Source: Progne subis subis
Taxonomy: Eukaryota; Chordata; Aves; Passeriformes; Hirundinidae
Reading direction: 5' to 3'
DNA: 64,000 bases
Assembly (NCBI GenBank): GCA_022316685.1
Contig: JAKJHU010000338.1
Span: 1 to 64,000, forward strand
The notes below the pieces were generated by a model. It searched no databases and had not been told where the DNA came from. It was given only the letters and a program-made list of their open reading frames with translations. Below, piece by piece: positions 1 through 10,746 of this stretch (position 1 is the first letter of the stretch; each line of letters starts with the position of its first letter). The translations under genes were made by a program, and so were the position numbers.

Positions 1-748
1 AAACTCCCTAACATCCTCTGTGTTCAGGGGAACACTCCCATCACCAATAGGTCTCTGTTCTGGGTTTGCCATTGGAACTTTTCTAAGTGGGTGTAGTCCA
101 TCTTCCATTTTTGCTTCCCCTTCCCCATCATCACTTCTCCCTGTCCCCCACCTCTAGTTCTATGTGCTACTTGCCCCTCCTGAATAGGGGGTGTGTTTGC
201 ATTTACAGGAGGACCCTTGGGGACTTTGGGTTGAACGGGCTGATTAGGTTGCCTATAAGGGGGTGAGAGGTGATCTAATGGATCCTAGGGCTCGTGTCTG
301 TCTTTTTGGCTGCTTGCCCTCTGGTTTGTAAACAGATGACCTTGGCTTCCCTGCCTTTGAGTTACAAATTCACCCTTTCTCCTGGGAAGCCACAGAGCAG
401 CATAGTTGCTTTCTTCCTGATTAAAAGGTTCTTTTGAATTCAGATACAAATTCAAATCCTGGCAAATCCAATCTTCAAACGATCCAGACTTTGCCCAGTA
501 TGAGTTATCTTTCCAGATAATTTCCTTTGTCCATTCAAACATACAATAATTAATCATTTACTGCTTGCTTTTTCCTCTTTGGGATTCCCATGCATCCCAG
601 TATCGTAACATCATCCCCAGTGGACTGTCCTGAGGGATGCTCCCCTTCTGAGAACCCCCTCACTGTTCCCAGGTATACCAGGCTTTTGTGAATTTCCTTC
701 GTAATTCACAGCTCCTGGGTCTAAGGAGTTACTTTTCCTTGGACCCAT
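1..748 (-). pseudogene. ERV-A gag, 5' portion, frameshifted and cut by the window edge
   Basis: Gag is the structural polyprotein that assembles the retroviral core. The likely start is the ATG at 748-746, in a strong context (GCCGCCAAAATGG) and at the same place as the ERV-B start at 24133. Reading continues for about 50 codons, and a missing G in a G-run near 650 then shifts the frame. The matrix-like part is open at 557-285 and contains a WTKE...NYAALWLP stretch that is 60-70 percent identical by eye to ERV-B. The proline-rich segment follows down to position 1. This copy and ERV-B carry different lesions in the same first 150 bases, so they decayed independently. It cannot make full Gag. 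Confidence 0.82.
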
Positions 749-1540
749 TTTTGGCGGCTACAAATCAAGAAACCTCTGGTACCAGGAGAATCTTGGTCTC
801 CCTCACTCACTTCATGGTTCAATCCTCTCACTTATTATTCTGTTGCACTGTCTTGTCTTTTGCCAACTGTTTGCCTCATGCCTAATTCCAATCTTTCTCC
901 CAATCTCCTTCCCTGACTATATCCTTCTAGCCACTTCCCCTTGCAATCACTCTTAGTCTCATACTAAAGTTACCAACCATTTACTTCTCAAAGAAAACGG
1001 AGCTTGACTCAATTGCTCCCCTCCTTATTCACCTCGCTCAGTGATCAGATCGCTCCCTTCTCCTCGAGGACCTTCCCCTGGGTTCTCAGGCCAGGACCGT
1101 TCCTCCCAGTCCCTCCCAAGGAACCACACTCATTCTCTCTTTTCACTTCCCTCCTTTCCCGGCCGGTCTCCTCACAGAGACCTGAAACCGCGGTACTGGG
1201 AGGTTCACACTCGCTTAAGGGGTCTGGGCTACCAGCGCCCATTTTAGATATTCTACACACACACAAATGTACAGCCATGTCCCTGACCGACTCCGTGGTA
1301 CTTACACAGTCCATTTTCCCACACCGTTCTTGTGCACAAGACGTTTTACAGGCACCTTTACCTTTAGCTGGTATTCCAATGGCAGCCTTTATGTGTGCCC
1401 CCTATTGCTGGCTTCTTTTGCTTATGCGTTATCGTAATTGGAACTCCTCCAAGGGAGCCTGGCTTAACCTTGGGACCACCTTAAAAGTGCTGGTGGGGAA
1501 CTCCTTCCTGAGACTAGCCATCCTTCTCCAGGCTGGAGTT

Positions 1541-1557
1541 CCCAGGTTTCAGCACCA
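1541..1557 (-). other. Primer binding site of ERV-A, tRNA-Phe-like
   Basis: The minus strand reads TGGTGCTGAAACCTGGG starting three bases inside the LTR end. This resembles the 3' end of vertebrate tRNA-Phe (complement TGGTGCCGAAACCCGGG) with two mismatches. ERV-B has the same site with a closely similar sequence. Confidence 0.75.
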
Positions 1558-1560
1558 AAT

Positions 1561-2401
1561 TATTATAAATGAAGCTCTATATGTCTAATTTAATAAGCAA
1601 CAAAATTGAATTTAGCAGCAATGCAATTTTATTTAAGTAGCATTTTATAATCAAACATATACAAAATTTTGCAGTCATTACTTAAAGATAAGTAATGTTC
1701 GGATAAAGCATAAGCAAAAATGACCGAGGTGCAGAGGGGGGAGTTTCTCACCCTACCTCATGTACAAAACAAAGTAATCCAACTTAAACTTATATACTGT
1801 ATGCTAATACATAATCATTAATATTTCTTGTAAATCTCGTTCTATTTTCAATTTGTAAAATCTATGTCGCTATACTACATAGCACATGCTCCACTTGTTG
1901 TTACGGGGTCTTCTTGGCTTTTGGTCATCTTCTTCAGATGAAGGCTCATAATCTTCCTCTCGTCCTCTGAATAACCTCACTGGCTGCACGTGCGCTTTAA
2001 GTTTTGTGTTATACATAACTAAGCACTACATTCCAAAAAGTAATTATTTCATGGATCAACCACCACCAAACTCCCTGCCTTGGAATAGTCACAACTTTGT
2101 CCATCTCAAGGCCAGTTCTATCTTAAGACATCCTGTATCCCATATCTCTGCAAAGGGCCCATCTCCCTACCTTGGAGTAGTCCCAGCTTTGGCCAATCCA
2201 GCTTGAGACTCTTGCTTATCTCAAACTGCATCCTGTATCTTATTTTTCTCATGTAGCACCTGCCAAGGGGCACATCTGCTTTGTAACACTAATACACATC
2301 TACTTTTTCCTTTACTGTTTCATGACAAGTATTTTCTAAAATATATATATTTAAAATATTGATATGATTACAATTAGCATGAATCATTTTCATTTAGTAC
2401 A
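1561..2401 (-). repeat. 5' LTR of ERV-A
   Basis: About 841 bp, aligned end to end with the two LTRs of ERV-B. It carries the family's internal landmarks in reverse: an AATAAA polyadenylation signal near 1630 and a TATA-like TATATAAG near 1793. The 5' end is TG at 2401. The expected terminal CA at 1561-1562 has changed to TA. The AT-rich stretch at 2335-2360 is shared with both ERV-B LTRs. Confidence 0.87.
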
Positions 2402-2561
2402 TATTTATAGTTTGAGATCAGCAATGTCCGATTGATATTGATCCTCAGCACATTAAATGCAAACTAATTAAATATGAAAATCAAGACCCTTCATGGCTGA
2501 CAATCAATCAGACTTTGTCCCCACCCCCTGCCCACCATTTCCCTCATCCAACCACTGGCAC
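2402..2561. other. Short host flank between ERV-A and a CR1
   Basis: AT-rich sequence without a gene. Part of it (about 2478-2520, around GAAAATCAAGACCCTT) reappears inverted at about 49690-49735, just past receptor unit C. It is therefore part of the duplicated landscape into which ERV-A later inserted. Confidence 0.55.
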
Positions 2562-2827
2562 TCCTATGGATCAGGGACAGTGTGGGCAGCAGGAGCAGGG
2601 CAGTGATTCTTCCCCTGTGCTCAGCACTGGTTGGGCAGCACCTCGAGTGCAGTGTCCAGTACTGGACCCCCAAACTAAGGAAGGCCATGGAGGGGCTGGA
2701 GCGTGTCCAGAGAAGGGCAACAAGGCTGGTGAGGGGTCTGGAACACAAATCCTGTGAGGAGGGGTCCAAGGTTGGACTTGATGATGTCCAGGTCCTTTCC
2801 AAGCTTGCTGATTCTGTGATTCTCTGA
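2562..2827 (+). mobile_element. CR1 LINE 3' end
   Basis: A 5'-truncated chicken-repeat-1 retrotransposon. It keeps the C-terminal end of the ORF2 reading (the GQHLECSVQYWTP-type stretch and the [15 protein letters not shown] stretch) and the diagnostic 3' end GGACTTGATGATGTCC...GCTGATTCTGTGATTCT. There is an internal deletion near 2760. The same CR1 junction is found at the distal end of the 3' flank of receptor units C (46142, inverted) and D (54147), so it predates the duplication of the units. Confidence 0.88.
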
Positions 2828-4360
2828 AACCACCCTTGCAGCAGTTGCAGGATGAGCCCTGGGCCTCCTCTCCAGAAGCTCCAGCAGCTCAGCTCCCTCA
2901 GCTTCTCCTCACAGCCCCAAAGCCCATCCTGTCAGTCCTGCAGAGCCTCTGCAGCTCCTCTTCCTTGCTCAGAACAGGGAGCCCCAGAGCCAGACACAGC
3001 AGCCCAGATGTGCCTCCCTGGCCTGTGGTGCCTCTGGCAAGGGAGCAGCACGAGGCACTGCAGGAGCCTGCAGACAATTCCTGAAGCACTTGCTCTCCAA
3101 GGGACGTTCCCATGGTCCTGGGAACTCAGGAACTAAAATGGGGAGTGGGGCCAGAGAGGAAAGGGCAACCAGGGCTGGGCTGTTTGCAGGGGAGGGAAAG
3201 GAGGCGGGTAATAGGAAGAAATTTGTAGCAGGAAGGGGAAAGAAAGCCAAAGTGAAGCAAAGGAAATGCTAAGAGCAGTTTGGGGGTGGCTGCCAGGCAG
3301 CCCTGGCTCTGAGCAGCAATGTCTGCAGTAGCACAGGAAACTCACAGCTCATGGGAACAAACTTTCTGGATGACTTCAGAGGCCACCACAACCCTGAAGT
3401 GGTTTCCCTGCTGTCCCCCAGCCCTTCCTGGCCCCAGGGGCTGATGGCATTTGTGCTCACTCAGGTTCATCTCCCCACACCAACACCATGGGGGTGCTGA
3501 CGCCTGCTCTGGGCAGTGCAAACAGGGGCTCCTGAGCCAGTGCTGCCGTGTCTGTGCCTGCAAGGATGCGGCACCTGTGTGAGCTGGGGGAGAGGCCAGG
3601 GCTGCAGAGGGGGATGTTGTTGGCAGGTGCATGAGGACGCTGTGGGACGCTGCCCTGGGGTGTCCAGCGCAGTGGGGATGGATCAGCCCCTGCTCTGCTG
3701 CTCCTTCCCGTCTCCCCCAGGGACCTTGCAGAGCCCCAGCCATGCTGTTTGCCCCCAGCCTGCCCACGGCCACCCTGGGGCTGCTCACGGGGCTTTTCTC
3801 TGCTGAGCATTGGCCTGGGCGTGTTCTGGAGTGAGCCTGGGCAAGGAGCCTGGAGCCCCCAGGCCCTGCCCTGAGGCGTCAGCACTGCCCCAGCAGTGCC
3901 CATGGTGTGTCCCTGCTGCAGCCCCGGCACTGCCACCCCCAGCACTGTGCCCGGCTCCGAGAGCACTCAGGCCCTACAGCAACAGCAGGGCCAGGAGGGC
4001 AGCGGGGCAGGGGCATGGGAGCAGCACTGGCAACACCAAGTGCTGCAGCTCCTGGGCACAGCTGCTGTGCCAGCACTGATCTGCCCCAGCTCTGCACACA
4101 GACATTGCTGCTGCAGCTCCAGAGAAGAGAACAAAAGGCGGATCTCTGCAGAAAACATGGCTGGGAGATCCTTTAGTTCCTTTAAAGCCACCAAGACTGC
4201 AGCCCCTCATTGATTCAGTCTGTGGCCTCAGGGAAAGTGGAGATAAACAAAATGAGAAATGGCACAAACAGTGACCTTTCCTTTGGACAATAACAAAAAA
4301 ATACAAAACAAGGAAACAGAACCTCCAAAATGAAAATAACAAGAAGTATCAAGGATGACT
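2828..4360. repeat. Duplicated 3' flank of receptor unit A
   Basis: GC-rich non-coding sequence, highly similar to 54148-55690 in the same orientation and to 44760-46141 in the opposite orientation. A shorter version lies at 35200-35440. Easy landmarks are the CTGGGCACAGCTGCTGTGCC stretch near 4050 and the GGTGCGGCACCTGTGTGAG-like stretch near 3570. Many open frames occur here on both strands because of base composition. None is conserved between copies as a protein, so no gene is called. Confidence 0.8.
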
Positions 4361-4366
4361 TTTATT
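4361..4366 (-). promoter_or_regulatory. Polyadenylation signal of receptor pseudogene A
   Basis: AATAAA on the minus strand, about 32 bases after the stop codon, inside a segment (ACTTGTAATAAAAGTCATC) that is conserved downstream of the receptors at 35518 and 44717. Confidence 0.7.
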
Positions 4367-4397
4367 ACAAGTGATTTGCAGAAAACTGGCCAGCAGT

Positions 4398-5331
4398 TTA
4401 ATGTCCTTGACACCATCCAGTCATCAGTCTCCACACTGCAGCCTTGAGCTCCTGGTTCCTCAGGCTGTAGATGAGGGGGTTCAGGGCTGGAGGCACCACT
4501 GAGTACAGAACTGACAGGGCCAGATCCAGGGATGGGGAGGAGATGGAGGGGGGCTTCAGGTAGGCAAAAAAGCCAGTGCTGATAAACAGAGATACCACAG
4601 CCAGGTGAGGGAGGCAGGTGGAAAAGGCTTTGTGCTGTCCCTGCTCAGAGGGGATCCTCAGCACAGCCCTGAAGATCTGCACATAGGAGAAAACAATGAA
4701 CACAAAAAAACCAATGCTAAACAGGCACTAACAGCAAGAAGCCCAAGTTCCCTGAGGTTGGATTTGGAGCAGGAGAGCTTGAGGATGTGTGGGATTTCAC
4801 AGAAGAACTGGCCCAGGGCATTGCCATGGCACAGGGGCAGGGAAAATGTATTGGCTGTGTGCAGCAGTGAATAGAGAAAGGCACTGGCCCAGGCAGCTGC
4901 TGCCATGTGGGCACAAGCTTCTGCTGCCCAGGAGGGTGCCGTAGTGCAGGGGTTTGCAGATGGACACGTAGCGGTCGTAGCACATGATGGTCAGGAGAGA
5001 AAACTCTGCTGAGATGAAGAACACAAAGAAAAAGAGCTGAGCAGCACATCCTTTGTAGGAGATGTTCCTGGTGTCCCAGAGGGAATTGTGCATGGCTTTG
5101 GGGACAGTGGTGCAGATGGAGCCCAGGTTGGTGACGGCCAGGTTGAGCAGGAAGAAGAACATGGGCGTGTGCAGGAGGTGGCCGCAGGCTACGGCGCTGA
5201 TGATGAGGCCGTTGGCCAGGAGGGCAGCCAGGGAGATGCCCAGGAAGAGGCAGAAGTGCAGGAGCTGCAGCTTGCCGTGTGTCTGCCAGTGCCAGCAGGA
5301 GGAAGTGGCTGATGGAGCTGCTGTTGGACAT
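4398..5331 (-). pseudogene. Olfactory receptor family 14-like pseudogene A
   Basis: A one-exon odorant-receptor coding region (a seven-helix G-protein-coupled receptor of olfactory neurons) broken by three frameshifts. It starts with the same MSNSSSISH N-terminus as the intact copies. An extra base near 5271 shifts the frame just before helix 1. A second extra base near 4918 shifts it after the intact MCYDRYVSICKPLHYG segment of helix 3 and loop 2. A third shift lies in the A-run near 4705, before helix 6. The C-terminal half is open again at 4703-4398, with [10 protein letters not shown] and [12 protein letters not shown] preserved. Since receptors B and C are nearly identical and open, these are real lesions within a young duplicate. 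A longer open frame reaching 5588 continues into 5' non-coding DNA and is not the start. Confidence 0.9.
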
Positions 5332-7965
5332 TTCATCACTCTGGCCATGGGGACCTCTTCAAAGAACAGGGAGTGACAAGTCAGGGGAGATTGTGCGGAG
5401 CAATTTCCAAACCCTTTCTCCCAGCCCTGTCCCTGCTGCTCTGTGCCACCCAATTTTTCTTTTCTCAGAGCCCTTCCTTCATCCCTGTGCCTGGAGCTCT
5501 GCTGGGATCTGGCCCCGTTGCTGTGACGAGCAGGGGCTCTGCCCATGGACACCCAGGGGTCAGCTCTGCTCTGCAGCACTGGGGACATGGGAACAGGGAC
5601 AGGGGCCAGTCCTGGGCTTCGACTTCATCAGCCCAAACTGCTCCTGAGGCAGAGGAGCTTGGCAGCATCTCCTGTGCCAGGGCGAAGGAATGGTGATGGC
5701 CAAAGGCAGCTGGAGAGGGTTTCCTGCTGTGCCCAGGGAGATCAGAGAGAATTGTGCAAGGCAAGAGCAGTGGCTGTAACTCAGTGAAGGGTGAGGGGAG
5801 CTAGTCTGTTGCTCCATTGTTTCCCAGCTCTCCTGGGGCAGAGGGCGCTGGGACACACCATTTGCAGTGTCTTGGCATAGGGATCTGTAAAAAATGTAAT
5901 AGAATATTTTGGTTTAGAGAGGACTTTCAATATCCCAGCACATTTCAGTGGCACTTTCCCCCCACTGCCTGCCCAGGGCTCTGCTGCCTGGAGCTGTCCC
6001 TGCCTGCAGCTGCTTCCCTTGTGCCCAGGGCTGGGCCCTGCCAGTGCTGCCAGAGCCCAGCCCAGCCCTGGGGGCTCAGCTCTGCCCTGCAGAGCCCTCC
6101 CAGCTCAGGCACGGCCCAGGGGCAGCTCTGGCTCTGCAGGCTCTGATGGCAACCTCAGAGCAACCCTGAGGAGGCCGGAAAAAGCGACACTGGTGCTGCC
6201 TGCAAGGGACCCTCTGCTGATTTCTGTCACTGCCTGGTTTATTAAGATCTGAGAGAAAATTGTTTTGTTTTTCTCAGCCTGAACTGAGAGATGAATATCT
6301 ATGTGCAATTTTCCATCAAGGCAACACAGAGCAGTAGATTAATAAAGCAGTATTTTTAATTTCATGTAGCCCCTGTCTGTCTGTGCTCCCTGCATAATCT
6401 ACTTGGAAATGTTCAGGGGTTAAATGTCATGCTGGGAGCAGTCCTCAACAATGCAGCAACCCCACCACACAAGGAAAACACTTCCATCCCTTAACAGCTG
6501 TCTCCTTCCACCCAGATCTTGTCCCCCAGTGCTGGGAGCAGCTCCCAGGGCTGGCTGAGAGCTGTCCCTGGCAGGCAGCAGAGTCCCTGGCCCAGCACAG
6601 CACCCTGGGCTGCAGGACCCTGCTCTGCAGGACAGCCCTGGGCACCCCTGGCTGCTCTGCACAAGAGATAATCAGAGAATGTACTCACAGAGTCTGTAGG
6701 CATTGGGATGGTGCAGCTTTAGGAGATCACTGCAGGAGCTGCAGCTGCCTTGTCCTGCAGCCAGAGGTTCCTGTGTCAAGGGCTGGGAGTGATTCTCCCG
6801 CAGTCACTTCTCAGCTCCTTCCCAGCCCTGAGTGATTGAAGCTCTCTGTGCCTGTGTGCTGTGCCCGGGGTGGCTGCAGGCAGTGCCCCAGCCCTGCTGG
6901 GCTGGGAGAAGAGTTGCTCATCAAGAGCAATATGCTTTTAAGCTCCTCTTGGTTACCAGGAGCTGCCTCTGTGCCAGGAGCCCAGCCCAGCTCAGCAGCA
7001 CAGATAATTCACAAAGACTTTAATGACCCTCTTGGGGCTTTGGTGCTGTTTACATCAGACTCAGTCCCTCAGGGTGTGCTCAAAAGACTTCTCAAGAACT
7101 CACAATCAGAAACAAAGTCCAAAGTTTATTCAACTTTTAATGGGTCCCACTGAGGGACACAACTCATAGGAAAGTGTCCCCAGGTTCCAGTTAGAGCAGA
7201 ACACTGCAAGCACTGTGGACTGGTGAGGACAAACAAGGAAAAGGTGTCTCTGATGCTGAGCAAACCCAGATGTGTTTCAGGAATGCAAAGGGCCAAGGCC
7301 TGAGCTCCAGCCCCTGGCAAGGCAGATCCTGTCCCTCCCTCATTGCTCAGGGCTCTTCTTGGGGCACTGGGATGTGGGGATGTGCAATGCCAAGGGCAGC
7401 ACCATGGGGCGGCCCCTGCCAGGCTGCTGAGCAGGGACAAGGAGGCAATGAGGCCCCTGGGCTGCAAGGGTCACTTGTCCCCTCCTGGCCTCAGTGCCAG
7501 GAACAGCAGCCATGGCCAAAGTGCTGCAGGAGTTGGCTCTATCAGGGCCTTTCAGCTGCTGCCCATCCCTGTGCCCTCTCCAGCCCAGGCTGTCCTACGG
7601 TGTCCATGCCCTGTGCCTCTGTCCCTGCAGGCTGTCGTCATCCCCCGGCTGCCCCACCTCGCTGGCCCCTTCCTCTGCTGACAGCTCTGCGTCCTGCCTG
7701 CCTCTGCCTGGGCACACAGAGCCTTGGGCTGCTCCAGACTGCTTGGGACATGTTGCACCCCAGCCCTGCCCTGGGAGAGAAATTTCTTTCTCTTTGTGCT
7801 CAGTCTGGCTTTTCCCAGCTGCCCTTTGCATTATTTTTTTTTTTCTTTCTCTGGCTATTTTCTGCAGTGTCAATAAAATCCACCATCTCTGAAACCACCC
7901 TTCAAGTATTCCCAAGTCTTCCCTCTGCTTTCCTCATTCTCCACTCCACTGAGCACAGAGTTCAT
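5332..7965. repeat. Duplicated 5' flank of receptor unit A
   Basis: No gene supported. Sequence upstream of the receptor, matched in pieces by the upstream regions of unit C (40491-43729, inverted) and unit D (57313-59340). Landmarks are the CAGCTCTGCTCTGCAGCACTGGGG stretch near 5560, a GC-rich block near 6000-6130 and the block at 7126-7900 that pairs with 40554-41300. Untranslated 5' exons of the receptor could lie here, since the coding exon of unit C is preceded by a good splice acceptor, but no exon can be fixed from sequence alone. Open frames such as 7270-8136 run through repeats and are rejected. Confidence 0.7.
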
Positions 7966-8500
7966 TTTCCCTATGTAATGGTCATTTGCTTGAGGCCATG
8001 GGCACCTGGAAAAGAAGGATGGTTCTTTTCTATAGGAAGGAAACCACAGAACCTCATTGTTTTGAAGGCAGATGAGAGGCACTCACCAGAGGCCAAGGCA
8101 AGCCAGACCTGTTTGTCCTTGCAGCTTTTTTTCTGAGAGCAACCTTTGGATAGATGGGGAGTTTGGAGGTGGATTTCCATTTGAGCCATGGGTGCCTGTA
8201 CCAGAATGACAATTCTCCTCCACAGGAAGGAAAGGGCAGAGCCCCAGTGTTTCAATGGCTGATTAGAGATGGCCCCAGAGAGGCTGAGGCCAATGCCAGC
8301 AAGATCTGTTTGTCTTGTCTGCTTCTGTCTGGTAGCAATCCTTGGATAAAAAAGAATTTGGGAGGTCAAATTCCAGTTTTGTCCATGGGTGTCTGGACAG
8401 GAAGAACAGTTCTTTTCCATAGGAAGGAGCCCTGTGTTTCAAAGGCAGATGCATTGCTGCGGACCATGCCAGGATGTCCCGACAGTAGCAGCTCGCAACT
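7966..8500 (+). repeat. Tandem repeat of about 185 bp, nearly three units
   Basis: Each unit contains GCCATGGGTGCCTG or a close variant, then AGAACAGTTCTTTTCCATAGGAAGG or a variant, then a GTGTTTCAAAGGCAGATGAGAGG-like stretch, then TAGCAATCCTTGGATA. Successive units start about 180-190 bp apart. The same family forms a five-unit array, inverted, at 39595-40490, and a single fragment lies at about 50955-51022. Confidence 0.8.
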
Positions 8501-8714
8501 CCTAGAAACAACTGTGTGTGAGCTGTTTTGATGTTCTTCCTAAATATGTCATCACTGAGGTGTTACTAACAACTCTAATTGTGCCAGCAGCTTGTCCATC
8601 TTCAGAGTAGTCAGAGATTTGCTCTGCTGGACATGGTGGAAGCTTCCAGCAGATTCTCACAGAAGCCAACTCTGTGGCCTCTCCTGCTACCAAAAACCAG
8701 GCCATGTAAAACAA
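8501..8714. other. Short unique stretch between two tandem arrays
   Basis: No gene, repeat unit or signal recognised. Confidence 0.5.
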
Positions 8715-9365
8715 TACAGCCTCAGAGTGTCATAATGGTCTCCAGAACTCCATGAGGCCCCTCAGTGTCACAATGGTCTCTTTTGGCTCCCCAGTGTCAC
8801 AATGGCACCTTGGATTCATGAAGCCCTGAAGTACAGAATGGTGCCTTGATTCCATTGGGCCCCTCACTTTTACAGGAATTCTTAGTTCCATGGAGCCCTG
8901 TAGTGTCACAATGGCCCCTTGGTTCCACGGGGTCATGCAATGTCACAATGGCCCCTTGGTTCCAGCGCGTACCAAAGTGTCATAGTGGTCTCTATGGTTC
9001 CATAAGGGCCCACAACGTTTCCATGGACTTTTGGTTCCATGAGCTTTTGCACTGCCAACAACAGTTTCCTTTGGTTCCGCAGTGTCACAAGGGATCCTTT
9101 GTTCCATGAGGTTCAGTAGTGTAATATGGACGCCTTGATTCCATGAGGTTCTGTAGGGTCACAATGGACCCCTTGGTTCTGAGGCCCTCCTGTGTAACAA
9201 TGGAGCCACAGTTCCATGAGGCTCTGTAGAGTCACCATGGTCTCTTTGGTTCCACAAGGCTTTGCTGTGCCTCAATGGCAACTTGGTTCCATGAGGTTCT
9301 ATAATGTCAACAATGATCTCCTTGGTTCCACAGTGTCATAATGGACCTTTGGTTCCAAGAGGTGC
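8715..9365 (+). repeat. Minisatellite of about 37 bp
   Basis: Degenerate copies of a unit close to GGTTCCATGAGGCCCTGCAG followed by TGTCACAATGGCCCCTT, roughly 16-17 copies with variable spacing. Related arrays lie at 39058-39535 (inverted) and 46745-47220, each beside a receptor unit. Copies are adjacent, without unique spacers, so this is not a CRISPR-like array. Confidence 0.85.
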
Positions 9366-9595
9366 CTGGCATCCCACAGCCCCTCACAGATTTTATGGCC
9401 CCTCCTGGCCCCTCACAAACCTTCACAGCCCCTTGCAAACACTTTATGGCCCCTCACATGCCCTCATAGCTGCTCAGATCCCCTCAAAGCCCCTCACAGT
9501 CCTCATGGCCCCTAAAATCCTATGACAGCCCCTCACAGCCCCTCACGTCCCCTCACATTCCCTCAGATCCCCTCAGGGCCCCTCACAGCCCCAGG
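9366..9595 (+). repeat. Degenerate CCCCTCACAG decamer array
   Basis: Simple-sequence DNA made of variants of CCCCTCACAG (CCCCTCACAA, CCCTCAGATC, CCCCTCACGT and so on). It directly abuts the 37-bp minisatellite. Confidence 0.8.
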
Positions 9596-10238
9596 CATGG
9601 GCTCCTCCCAAAGGAGAAGGGGTCGGGCCCTGCTTGCTCTCCTTTCATTTCGGTCCCGTCCCAGCCATGAGTAAAGAAAGGCTGAAATGGAGCCTTTCCC
9701 CAGCGTTCCCCTCGGGGTTCATTGCAGCTGAAGCTGTGTGCTGGCGCTGGCCCCAGCGCGAACATCCCTGCAGCCGCCAAGGCCTTTGCTGTCCCCCCGT
9801 GTCCATTCCCTGTGCCCGAGTCCCGCCCGGCTCTGGCAGCAGCAGGAGCCGCAGCGCAGCGGGCGCCGGCCCGGCCCAGCCGGGGCTCCCGGGCAGGAGC
9901 AGCAGCAGCGCCGGCCCCTTCCCACCTGCTCCTGCCTCGGCTTCCAAGGGCTTTTTCCAGCTGAATGCTGGAGTGGAGGAACAATCACCCACAAACAGCC
10001 CCGATTCCTCAGGGCCTGGCTGTGCTGCCCTGACCCAAGCCTCCAGAGAAAGAAAGGATCGGGTTCCAGCGCTGTTTTCAGCACTGTTTTACTCACCCTG
10101 AGGTGACAGCAGGAGGCTGCTGCTGCCTTTGCCTTGGGAATTGTAAATCATGGCCTCTCTTGCCCCTCTTTAGGCTGCCACTTGAATTTTATTTGTAAAA
10201 CTGCCATTGCCTTTTTTGTCAGTGCCACCCAGAGCATT
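9596..10238. other. GC- and CpG-rich stretch without a supported gene
   Basis: Positions about 9740-9960 are rich in CpG and contain GGCGCCGG- and CCCGGGC-like runs, unlike the surrounding repeats. The shape would suit a small CpG island or promoter. Several overlapping open frames on both strands look compositional. No TATA box, convincing first exon or conserved protein is visible. Confidence 0.4.
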
Positions 10239-10746
10239 TTCACAGAATTACACAGAATCACAGAATGTCTAGGTTGGATGAGACCTTCAAGATCACCGAG
10301 TCCAATCCATGCCCTAACACCTTAACTAGATCATGGCATTGAGTGCCACATGCAGTCTTTTTTTAAACACATCCGAGGATGGTGACTCCACCACCTCCCC
10401 GGATGGACTATTCCACTACCTTATTACCTTTTCCGTGAAAACTTTCCTAATGTCCAACCTATATTTCCCTTGATGCAGCCTGAGATCTGTGTCCTCTCAT
10501 TCTGTCACTTGCTGCCTGGAGAAAGACACCAACCCCCAGCTGTCTACAGCCACCAGGAAGTTGTAGAGAGTGATTAGGTCACCTCTGAGTCTCCTTTTCT
10601 CCAGGCTAAACAACCCTAGCTCCCTCTGTCGTTCTTCATATGGCTTGTGCTCCAAGTCCTTCACCAGCCTCGTTGCCCTCCTCTGGGCACGCTCAAGCAT
10701 CTCAACGTCCTTCCTAAACTGAGGGGCCCAGAACTGGACACAATAC

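Larger units (their letters stand above)
1..2401 (-). mobile_element. ERV-A: 5' part of a class I endogenous retrovirus
   Basis: Read on the minus strand this is, in order, a complete LTR, a primer binding site, a long non-coding leader and the start of gag. The rest lies beyond the left window edge. The whole stretch matches the ERV-B provirus at 22510-24890 in the opposite orientation, which fixes the boundaries. The LTR begins TGTAC at 2401. Small indels and substitutions relative to ERV-B show that both copies are old. The plus-strand open frames at 1004-1588 fall in the leader and have no support as genes. Class I (gammaretrovirus-like) is inferred from the sister copy's capsid, pol and Env motifs. 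Confidence 0.88.

Noticed and set aside
1004..1588. 194-codon plus-strand frame
   Set aside because: It is antisense to the ERV-A leader and runs into the LTR; the equivalent frame in ERV-B is the same shadow in reverse.
4797..5588. 263-codon minus-strand frame as a longer receptor protein
   Set aside because: The part upstream of MSNSSS is 5' flank shared by all units, and the frame enters the receptor only because of the frameshift near 5271.
7270..8136. 288-codon plus-strand frame
   Set aside because: Runs from duplicated receptor flank into the 185-bp repeat; low-complexity composition, and overlapping frames of similar size occur on both strands in the homologous block.
8715..9365. CRISPR-like array
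   Set aside because: Units are degenerate and adjacent, no unique spacers, no cas genes, and the genome is animal.
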